Source of the DNA: Bacteroidales bacterium
GTDB lineage: Bacteria > Bacteroidota > Bacteroidia > Bacteroidales > Bacteroidaceae
Length of the DNA: 29,151 nucleotides
Direction: 5' to 3'
NCBI GenBank assembly: GCA_004557185.1
Contig: SFEP01000026.1
Coordinates: 1-29,151, forward strand
Below are positions 23,952 through 29,151 of the stretch, piece by piece. Within the stretch, counting starts at the first letter, position 1, and each line of letters opens with the position of its first letter. The translations under genes and the position numbers were made by a program. The notes below the pieces were generated by a model. The model saw nothing but the letters and a program-made list of their open reading frames with translations. It was not told the origin of the DNA and did no database searches.

Positions 23952-25319
23952 TTATGCCTGCTGCAAGGCGGCCACGAGTTCCTCGGGGGTGAGCTGCTGC
24001 TGCTGGCCTGTGGTCATGTTTTTGAGCGTCACGAGGCCTTGCTTCATTTCCTCCTCGCCCACCAGGGCTACGTGCTGCACGTGGGTGGCGTTGGCATACT
24101 GCATTTGCTTCTTCATCTTCACGCTGTCGGGGTAGACCTCGGCGCTGATGCCGGCGCGGCGCACCTGGGCGGCCAGACGCAGGCAGCAGGCGGCCTCGGC
24201 GGGCCCGAAGTTGATGAAGAGCACCTGCGAACCACCTGCCGCGGCCTCGGGGTAGAGGTTGAGCTGGTCGAGTACGTCGTAGATGCGGTCGGCGCCGAAG
24301 GAGATGCCCACGCCGCTCAGCCCGGGCATGCCGAAGATGCCCGTGAGGTTGTCGTAGCGGCCGCCGCCTGTGATGGAGCCTATCTGCACGTCGAGGGCTT
24401 TGACCTCGAAGATGCAGCCTGTGTAGTAGTTGAGGCCGCGAGCCAGCGTGAGGTCGAGGTCGATGGCGTTGCGCAGCCCGCTGCCGGCGAGGGCGTCGAG
24501 CACGAAGGCTACCTCGTCGATGCCTTTCAGCCCCACCTCGCTGCCGGCGAGGGCCTGGCGCATCACGTCGAGCTTTTCGGCATTCGTGCCCTGGAGGTTG
24601 ATGATGGGCTGCAGACGCTCGATGGCGGCCTCGTTGAGCCCTGTGGCGCGGAGTTCGTCGTTCACCTTGTCAAGCCCTATTTTGTCGAGCTTGTCGATGG
24701 CCACGGTGATGTCGACTATCTTGTCGGCCGCGCCTATCACTTCGGCGATGCCGCTGAGGATTTTGCGGTTGTTGATTTTGATGCACACTCGAATGCCGAG
24801 GCGGGTGAACACTTCGTCGACAATCTGCATGAGTTCTACCTCGTTGAGCAGGGAATCGGAGCCTACGACGTCGGCGTCGCACTGGTAGAACTCGCGGTAG
24901 CGCCCTTTCTGCGGACGGTCGGCGCGCCACACGGGCTGTATCTGGTAGCGCTTGAAGGGCATCTGCAGTTCGTCGCGATGCTGCACCACGTAGCGGGCAA
25001 AGGGCACGGTGAGGTCGTAACGCAAGCCTTTGTCGCAGTAGCGGGCTGCGAGTTGGGCGGGCTGCAGGGCCTCGTAGTCGGCCGCTGTGACGCCGTGGCG
25101 GAAGTCGCCCGAATTGAGGATTTTGAAGAGGAGTTTGTCGCCCTCCTCGCCATACTTGCCCATGAGTGTGGAGAGGTTCTCCATGGCTGGCGTTTCGATT
25201 TGGCGGAAGCCGTAGAGGGCGTAGACTTGGCGTATGGTGTTGAAGATGTAGTTGCGGCGCGCCATTTCGAGCGGGCCGAAGTCGCGTGTGCCTTTGGGTA
25301 TGCTGGGTTTCTGTGCCAT
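23952..25319 (-). CDS. hisS: Histidyl-tRNA synthetase
   Basis: This 455-aa class II synthetase charges tRNA-His. The start KPSIPKGTRDFGPLE is typical. Motif 2 is visible as QIQPVWRADRPQKGRYREFY, with the histidine-A region GRGRYREF-like Arg. LARGLNYYTGCIFE is the histidine-specific motif, and ITGGGRYDNLTGIFG with GVGISFGADRIYD forms motif 3. A C-terminal anticodon-binding domain (~360-455) ends the protein. Length is normal for the Bacteroidetes form. The 221-base gap upstream carries a possible leader peptide and inverted repeats. The GltD-like gene follows 98 bases downstream on the same strand. Confidence 0.97.
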   Translation of the reverse strand: MAQKPSIPKGTRDFGPLEMARRNYIFNTIRQVYALYGFRQIETPAMENLSTLMGKYGEEGDKLLFKILNSGDFRHGVTAADYEALQPAQLAARYCDKGLRYDLTVPFARYVVQHRDELQMPFKRYQIQPVWRADRPQKGRYREFYQCDADVVGSDSLLNEVELMQIVDEVFTRLGIRVCIKINNRKILSGIAEVIGAADKIVDITVAIDKLDKIGLDKVNDELRATGLNEAAIERLQPIINLQGTNAEKLDVMRQALAGSEVGLKGIDEVAFVLDALAGSGLRNAIDLDLTLARGLNYYTGCIFEVKALDVQIGSITGGGRYDNLTGIFGMPGLSGVGISFGADRIYDVLDQLNLYPEAAAGGSQVLFINFGPAEAACCLRLAAQVRRAGISAEVYPDSVKMKKQMQYANATHVQHVALVGEEEMKQGLVTLKNMTTGQQQQLTPEELVAALQQA

Positions 25320-25369
25320 AAAGCGTTATAAAGATGACGGTGTGCAAGAATGGCCAATCTGCTTCGTTG

Positions 25370-25447
25370 CTATCGGCATTCGGGCTTGGTCATGTACTTG
25401 AGTACACTCTCTGCGCCCTCAGCCTCAGCGCCTTGCATCTTAGCCAT
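25370..25447 (-). CDS. Possible leader peptide ahead of hisS (25 codons)
   Basis: On the minus strand ATG 25447 opens a 25-codon frame (MAKMQGAEAEGAES..., stop at 25370-25372) 50 bases upstream of hisS. It contains no histidine run, so a classical attenuation peptide is unlikely. The same stretch has the short palindrome TGTACTCAAGTACA. It may equally be a structured non-coding leader whose open frame is accidental. Confidence 0.25.
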   Translation of the reverse strand: MAKMQGAEAEGAESVLKYMTKPECR

Positions 25448-25469
25448 GCTGACGCACCTTTGAGTGCGC

Positions 25470-25489
25470 GTCAAAATTGGCATTTTGAC
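25470..25489. repeat. Inverted repeat in the hisS upstream region
   Basis: GTCAAAAT (25470-25477) and ATTTTGAC (25482-25489) form a perfect 8-bp inverted repeat with a 4-base centre. A related TTTTGACA occurs again about 20 bases further on. This looks like an operator or a hairpin; the CAAAATTG inside it is one mismatch from a minus-strand -7 box. Confidence 0.45.
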
Positions 25490-25540
25490 ACACCCTCTTT
25501 GGTTTTGACAATGTGCAGGGTTGCAGGGTGGGGTGGACTT

Positions 25541-26683
25541 TCAGCGCACCTCCTTTATTAAATAGACGTAGGTGGGCAGGTGGTCGGAGTAGCCGTTGAG
25601 CCATACGCCTCCGGCATGGGTGCGCAGCGGCGAGCCTTTGTATTTACCTTCTTGCTGAAAGAGGTAGTCGCGCATGAAGATTTCGTGCTTGTAGAACTTG
25701 AGGCTCGTGCGGTCAGTGCCCAGCAGGTTGCCGCTGAACACGATTTGGTCGAAGAGGTTCCACTTGCCTTGGTAGAGCAGGGTGCCTTGCCCGCGTTTGT
25801 AGAGTGTTTCGTGCCAGGGGTTGAAGAGGTCGGTTGCCTTCTTCACCTTGTCGGCCTGGGGCTTGCAGCCGAGGGCTGTGGTCATGCTCTTGTCGGCGGG
25901 GTCATCGTTCATGTCGCCCATAATCATCACCTTGGCCTCGGGGTGGCTGGCCATGAGGGCGTCCTTGAGCATCCGCACTTGGTAGCCCGCCCTTTCGCGT
26001 GCTTCGCTGCCGGCGGCGCGTGAGGGCCAGTGGTTCACGATGAAGAACATGCGTTCGCCGGCCAGCAGGCCCTGCATCACCAGGAAGCCGCGGGTGATGT
26101 GGGTGGTGTCGCCCTTGAGGTCGGTGTAGGCCTGCACTTCGCCTTGCTCGTCGGTGTAGAAGCCCACCAGCGGGTCGTCAACCCTTCCGCTGGGAGCGTA
26201 GTAGTAAGGCACGTGCATGTAGCGCTCCATCTGGAAGAAGCGGGGGTTGTAGATGAAGGCGCACTCCACACCGCGACGGTCGGGGCCGGCTACGTCGACA
26301 TACTTCAGCCCGCGGCCTGCGAGCGAGGGCTGATGGAGAAGGTCCTCCAAAGCCAGGTGGTTCTCGAGCTCGCTCACGCCTATCACGGCGGGTCCCTGCG
26401 GCAGTTTGTCGGTGCAGAGCTCGGAGAGCACGCGGGCCATGTTGTGGAGCTTGGCTTCATACTTCATTTTGCCCCACTTGTTCCTGCCGTCGGGCAGATA
26501 CTCGTAGTCATTCTTGCCTGCATCGTGCAGGGTGTCGAAAAGGTTTTCAAGGTTGTAGAAGGCCACGCCGTAGAGGGCATAACGCTTGGGCTGCTGGTGC
26601 TGCCCTGTGGTGAACGACGTCAGCGTGGTGAGCGCCGCAAAGGCCAGTGCGAGGGTGAAAAGAATACGTCGCATGAAATACAT
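25541..26683 (-). CDS. Secreted endonuclease/exonuclease/phosphatase family protein
   Basis: This 380-aa protein has a signal peptide (MRRILFTLALAFAALTTLTS, starting at M1 or M4). The mature part is an EEP-fold domain, a family of metal-dependent phosphodiesterases that cleave nucleic acids or phospholipids. Expected motifs are in order: FYNLENLFD near the start, GVSELEN with the metal-binding Glu, FIVNHWPSRAAGS, MIMGDMNDDP with the catalytic Asp-Asn pair, and GYSDHLPTYVYL with the final Asp-His. Export suggests a substrate outside the cytoplasm, such as extracellular DNA, RNA or a phosphoester. Similar proteins are common and mostly uncharacterised in Bacteroidales. It is divergent from greA. 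Confidence 0.87.
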   Translation of the reverse strand: MYFMRRILFTLALAFAALTTLTSFTTGQHQQPKRYALYGVAFYNLENLFDTLHDAGKNDYEYLPDGRNKWGKMKYEAKLHNMARVLSELCTDKLPQGPAVIGVSELENHLALEDLLHQPSLAGRGLKYVDVAGPDRRGVECAFIYNPRFFQMERYMHVPYYYAPSGRVDDPLVGFYTDEQGEVQAYTDLKGDTTHITRGFLVMQGLLAGERMFFIVNHWPSRAAGSEARERAGYQVRMLKDALMASHPEAKVMIMGDMNDDPADKSMTTALGCKPQADKVKKATDLFNPWHETLYKRGQGTLLYQGKWNLFDQIVFSGNLLGTDRTSLKFYKHEIFMRDYLFQQEGKYKGSPLRTHAGGVWLNGYSDHLPTYVYLIKEVR

Positions 26684-26844
26684 GATAAGGGATTAGATGC
26701 GCAAATTTCCAAAAAAAAAACGAATTACACAGCCCCTCTCTCGTGATAGTGCGTGTCAAAAACGTGAAAATTAGGCCCTACAGGCTGCAGCCACAGGCCA
26801 CGTCGCATACCGCGGCACAAAAACCGAAAGTTTGGCACAAAAGT

Positions 26845-26875
26845 TTTGCCCATAAGGAATAAAGCCTTATCTTTG
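26845..26875 (+). promoter_or_regulatory. Promoter ahead of greA (TTTG-N19-TATCTTTG)
   Basis: TTTG at 26845-26848 and TATCTTTG at 26868-26875 are 19 bases apart, a full consensus match. The start should be near 26882, leaving a ~230-base leader before greA. Confidence 0.8.
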
Positions 26876-26903
26876 CCACGAAAATAGTTATTAAGGTGAA
26901 TTT

Positions 26904-26952
26904 GAAAGGATTCCGCCGCACCCGCCGTGCAGGAGTTCTTTCGGTTTTTTTT
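26904..26952 (+). terminator. Intrinsic terminator within the greA leader
   Basis: A three-part stem (GAAAG with CTTTC, ATTCC with GGAGT, GCAC with GTGC, separated by small bulges) spans 26904-26942, followed by GG and eight Ts. It would end transcripts of about 70 nt from the promoter at 26845-26875, about 160 bases short of greA. Confidence 0.75.
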
Positions 26953-27114
26953 ATCCTTACTAAGGAAAAGCACACTGCACCTGCGCACCGCGGCCTCCCC
27001 GTGCCGCCCTACGTTTCCGCTCTGCCAGCCACGGCGAGCGGGACGCACAACTGCGTGGTCAGCGTGACAACACCGACAACTTACCCCTTAACCCATAACA
27101 ACAAAACAGAAGAA
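26953..27114 (+). other. Distal part of the greA leader
   Basis: I see no gene here. The frame is open in phase with greA but has no initiator of its own near greA and no GreA-like sequence. It is GC-rich until ~27060 and then A-rich up to the start codon, as is usual for Bacteroidetes translation starts. Confidence 0.4.
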
Positions 27115-27582
27115 ATGGCTTACATGACCCAAGAGGGCTACGACAAAATGGTGGCCCAACTCCGACACATGGAGTCAGTGGAGCGCCCCGCAGCTTCCGC
27201 AGCGATTGCGGAGGCTCGCGACAAAGGCGACCTCTCAGAAAACAGTGAGTATGACGCAGCCAAAGAGGCTCAGGCTATGCTCGAAATGAAAATCAACAAC
27301 CTGAAAGCCACTATTGCCGAAGCCAAAATCATCGACGCCTCGAAGCTGCGAGCCGACGTGGTGCAGATTCTCTCGACCGTGGAAATGAAAAACGCAGCCA
27401 ACGGCATGAAGATGAAATACACCATCGTCAGCGAGAGCGAGGCTAATCTGCGTGAAGGAAAAATCTCATCCACCACACCCATCGCACAAGGACTGCTCGG
27501 ACACAAAGTGGGCGACGTGGTCGACGTGAAGATTCCGCAGGGCGTCATCAAACTCGAAATCCTCAACATCAGCGTGGACTGA
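27115..27582 (+). CDS. greA: Transcription elongation factor GreA
   Basis: This 155-aa protein rescues backtracked RNA polymerase by stimulating transcript cleavage. The N-terminal coiled coil (~1-75) carries the catalytic tip GDLSENSEYDAA (acidic residues near 39-47). The C-terminal FKBP-like domain contains YTIVSESEANLREGKISSTT and PIAQGLLGHKVGDVV. Length is normal. I chose ATG 27115 (MAYMTQEGYDKM), which lies in an A-rich context. A longer in-frame version would translate the leader and its terminator. A promoter and terminator upstream suggest attenuation or a separate small RNA. The HIT gene follows 51 bases downstream. Confidence 0.96.
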   Translation: MAYMTQEGYDKMVAQLRHMESVERPAASAAIAEARDKGDLSENSEYDAAKEAQAMLEMKINNLKATIAEAKIIDASKLRADVVQILSTVEMKNAANGMKMKYTIVSESEANLREGKISSTTPIAQGLLGHKVGDVVDVKIPQGVIKLEILNISVD

Positions 27583-27633
27583 CACGACACGAGGGGCTAC
27601 ACGCCCTACCTACCCTTAAAAAACAAGCAAACC

Positions 27634-28032
27634 ATGACGATTTTCTCACGCATCATAGCCGGCGAAATCCCCTCCTACAAATGTGCCGAGAACGACAAGT
27701 TCTACGCCTTTCTCGACATCAACCCGCTGGCACAGGGCCACACGCTGGTTGTGCCCAAGCAGGAGGTGGACTACTTCTTCGACCTCGACGACAACGACCT
27801 CGCCGACATGGTCGTCTTCGCCAAAAAGGTGGCAAAAGCGCTGCGCACAGCTTTCCCCTGCCGAAAGGTGGGCATGGCCGTGCTCGGACTCGAAGTGAAC
27901 CACGCTCACATTCACCTCGTACCCCTGCAGAGCGAAGGCGACATGGACTTCCGCCGTGCCAAACTGCAACTCACACCCGAGCAAATGCAGCAAACGGCCG
28001 ACCGCATCCTCGCTGCCTACGAAGCACGCTAA
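27634..28032 (+). CDS. HIT family nucleotide-binding protein
   Basis: This 132-aa protein of the histidine-triad superfamily, HINT-like, hydrolyses or transfers nucleoside phosphoramidates or dinucleotides. It starts TIFSRIIAGEIPSYKCAEND and contains FLDINPLAQGHTLVVPK, both usual for the family. The triad is HAHIHLV at residues 90-96, with the final His of the triad as nucleophile. Length is typical of bacterial HINT proteins. It is probably cotranscribed with greA and followed by a long stem-loop. The natural substrate cannot be told. Confidence 0.93.
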   Translation: MTIFSRIIAGEIPSYKCAENDKFYAFLDINPLAQGHTLVVPKQEVDYFFDLDDNDLADMVVFAKKVAKALRTAFPCRKVGMAVLGLEVNHAHIHLVPLQSEGDMDFRRAKLQLTPEQMQQTADRILAAYEAR

Positions 28033-28056
28033 CACTACACAATCACTCACACGGTA

Positions 28057-28106
28057 AACGCCGGAAAGCATGCCTCCACAACAAGCGGAGGTGGCTTTCC
28101 GGCGTT
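28057..28106 (+). terminator. Long stem-loop after the HIT gene, no U-tract
   Basis: AACGCCGGAAAGC (28057-28069) pairs perfectly with GCTTTCCGGCGTT (28094-28106). An inner CCTCC/GGAGG stem (28073-28077, 28087-28091) extends it. It starts 24 bases past the stop; CTGCGC follows instead of Ts. Confidence 0.6.
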
Positions 28107-28124
28107 CTGCGCATAAGGGGCATA

Positions 28125-28154
28125 GACCGCATCAACTAAAGTAGCAACGGAACA
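28125..28154 (+). repeat. 30-bp direct repeat, copy 1
   Basis: It starts GACCGCATCAACTAAAGTAG and matches copy 2 at 28188-28217 at 28 of 30 positions. The starts are 63 bases apart. It lies in the gap between the convergent HIT and DUF4248 genes. Confidence 0.85.
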
Positions 28155-28187
28155 GTGAATAAGGCGGCCAAACGAACCAAGGCGGCC

Positions 28188-28217
28188 GACCGCATTAACT
28201 AAAGTAGCGACGGAACA
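28188..28217 (+). repeat. 30-bp direct repeat, copy 2, overlapping the 3' end of the DUF4248 gene
   Basis: It starts GACCGCATTAACTAAAGTAG and includes the DUF4248 stop codon (28195-28197) and its last codons. In the same phase copy 1 would encode FRCYFS plus a TGA stop, compared with FRRYFS plus TAA here, so the end of the gene appears to be duplicated downstream. Confidence 0.85.
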
Positions 28218-28425
28218 CCCGCATGACCTGCGGCGTGAAGACACGTTGCCGTTTCTGGTAGCCCGCCCTCACAAGGTCGCGGAGCAAACGTGGGTCAGAG
28301 AGTATCCAGCGGCGCAAACGGTTGACGGCTGCCATGGGCGTGATGTTAGGAAAAAAATAAACGGCCAGCTCGCGGCGCGCCATCCAGCGCCGGCTTCCTG
28401 AGGCATAGGTTTTTCTGTCAAGCAT
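28195..28425 (-). CDS. DUF4248 family protein
   Basis: This 76-aa basic protein contains RRELAVYFFPNITPMAAVNR, followed by LRRWILSDPRLLRDLVRAGY and RQRVFTPQVMRVFRRYF. This fits DUF4248, a small Bacteroidetes family that looks like a helix-turn-helix ('REL...YFP..TP..A...L.RWI....L...L...GY.......TP.QV'). DUF4248 genes often sit in mobile or phage-derived accessory clusters; their role is unknown. The gene lies 36 bases downstream of the P5-like gene and probably shares its transcript. Its 3' end is duplicated as a 30-bp direct repeat. Confidence 0.75.
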   Translation of the reverse strand: MLDRKTYASGSRRWMARRELAVYFFPNITPMAAVNRLRRWILSDPRLLRDLVRAGYQKRQRVFTPQVMRVFRRYFS

Positions 28426-28461
28426 GGTAATAGAATAAAGGTGGATTTGACAACTGATTGA

Positions 28462-28878
28462 TTACACGCCAAACCTTTGGCGCAGTTCCTGCAAGGCTTC
28501 GGGCGTGATGTGCATGCCCGTTTCCTGCCGGGCCATGGCACTCACAAGCGCCGCCACCTCAGCGCCCTTGGCGTTGATAGGTACATCGGGCTTCAGACGG
28601 GCACGGCCACACACCGCTGCCACATAGAGCGCCGTGTTGTTCTCAGAGGGTGGCGCCCAGCGGCTGATGATGGCACGCGGCGTGGTCAGACCGTAACGCT
28701 GCATGTAGTTCACAACGAGTTTGATGGCGGCACGGTAGCCATACACATCGGCATGAAAGCGGCAGAAGCCTTTCACCTGTGGACACTTGGCATCCAGGCC
28801 AAGCCAGTGATTGGCGGCATGGTAACGAATATTGAGCGGATTGTGATTAGCCATGCCCAGATTGACATTATTTCTCAT
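28462..28878 (-). CDS. P5-like structural/peptidoglycan-associated protein (phage-type)
   Basis: This 138-aa protein contains ANHNPLNIRYHAANHWLGLD, KGFCRFHADVYGYRAAIKLV and TTPRAIISRWAPPSENNTAL. This is the pattern of proteins annotated in Bacteroidetes genomes as 'structural protein P5', with the NPLNIR...GF..F....YG.RA...L...Y....GL.T...II.RWAPP.EN motif. These are commonly found near phage or conjugative modules and resemble peptidoglycan-active proteins. I chose ATG 28878 (MRNNVNLGMANHNP); MANHNP is an alternative, and a longer frame adds no conserved sequence. A -7 box lies ~80 bases upstream. Confidence 0.6.
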   Translation of the reverse strand: MRNNVNLGMANHNPLNIRYHAANHWLGLDAKCPQVKGFCRFHADVYGYRAAIKLVVNYMQRYGLTTPRAIISRWAPPSENNTALYVAAVCGRARLKPDVPINAKGAEVAALVSAMARQETGMHITPEALQELRQRFGV

Positions 28879-28958
28879 GGTGTTTCTTTTAGAATGCGGC
28901 ACGACACGCGGCGCCTGCGTCGGCCTTGTGAATCGTTCTTTCTGTTCACGTGACACGG

Positions 28959-28966
28959 CAAAAGTA
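28959..28966 (-). promoter_or_regulatory. -7 box ahead of the P5-like/DUF4248 pair
   Basis: CAAAAGTA on the plus strand reads TACTTTTG on the minus strand, an exact TAnnTTTG match ~80 bases before the start. A -33 box is not clear. Confidence 0.4.
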
Positions 28967-29116
28967 GACGCCTCAACTCTCATATACTAAGACACATCCC
29001 GCTCCCCTCCCACTTTTCTCACCAATCCCTCACCCCCGGCCGCCCCCTGTCCTCTGTCTTATACTGATATAGGTAGACACATTTAGTATCCATTAATAAC
29101 CCAAACAACTTACTAA

Positions 29117-29151
29117 ATGAGTCGTAAAAATCAGAAGTACAGCGAAGCATT
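29117..29151 (+). CDS. Start of an unidentified CDS (partial)
   Basis: ATG 29117 follows an A/T-rich leader and opens a frame MSRKNQKYSEA that runs off the window. Eleven codons are too few to assign a family. It is divergent from the P5-like gene and may belong to the same accessory cluster. Confidence 0.4.
   Translation, partial: MSRKNQKYSEA

Noticed and set aside
22339..24135. A 598-codon plus-strand frame opposite the GltD-like gene, with similar long antisense frames at 4168-5379, 9359-10432, 14970-16085, 16430-17701 and 23895-25331
   Set aside because: All lie exactly opposite well-supported genes, show no protein family motifs, and follow from strong GC bias at third codon positions, which removes stop codons in one antisense frame.
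25334..25561. A 75-codon plus-strand frame in the hisS upstream gap
   Set aside because: It has no family motifs, no promoter and overlaps the 3' end of the minus-strand EEP gene.

Overview
The window looks like chromosome from a GC-rich member of the Bacteroidales, probably Prevotellaceae-like. The evidence is: promoters of the TTTG-N19/20-TAnnTTTG type (best ahead of the tRNA, the 793-aa secreted protein and greA), almost no Shine-Dalgarno sequences, Bacteroidetes-restricted families (DUF2795, DUF4271, DUF4248, a DUF6359-like domain) and familiar gene orders (parE-coaD-S41 protease; DUF4271-hemD-rnpA-yidD-TatD-tyrS). The species cannot be named from the sequence alone.

Layout. 1-1279 (+): the end of a probable AAA-ATPase/PD-(D/E)XK protein, sufE and an alanine-rich lipoprotein. 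1965-3486 (-): a DUF2795 protein, a cobalamin adenosyltransferase and a degenerate methyltransferase-like protein. 3727-3801 (+): tRNA-Gln followed by two intrinsic terminators. 4087-8994 (+): a large secreted multidomain protein, an outer-membrane beta-barrel protein and mannose-1-phosphate guanylyltransferase. 9392-16154 (-): tyrS, TatD-like hydrolase, yidD, rnpA, hemD, DUF4271, LOG-family protein and metK. 16556-21993 (+): an acetyltransferase-like protein, parE, coaD and an S41 C-terminal processing protease. 22510-26683 (-): a GltD-like flavoprotein, hisS and a secreted EEP-family phosphodiesterase. 27115-28032 (+): greA and a HIT protein. 28195-28878 (-): a small accessory pair (DUF4248 and a P5-like protein). 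A new + strand gene starts at 29117.

Most genes are housekeeping: Fe-S cluster assembly, tRNA charging, RNase P, SAM synthesis, CoA synthesis, chromosome decatenation and transcript cleavage. The unusual content is between the genes. A composite repeat occurs three times, at about 1303-1456, 9072-9267 and 22206-22437. It has a 74-bp module bounded by a perfect 17-bp inverted repeat and containing two 21-bp units. Beside it lies a variable array of a different 21-bp unit, and the spacer between them can also change by one 21-bp unit. All three copies lie between convergent genes, and they fill three of the four convergent gaps in the window. I regard this as the best candidate for something undescribed.

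Other RNA-level signals are a SAM-II-like aptamer plus intrinsic terminator ahead of metK, a promoter-terminator pair ahead of greA that would give a ~70-nt transcript, a folded leader ahead of the acetyltransferase, and a set of long stem-loops without U-tracts at many operon ends. Positions were read by eye; no folding, database search or alignment was run.
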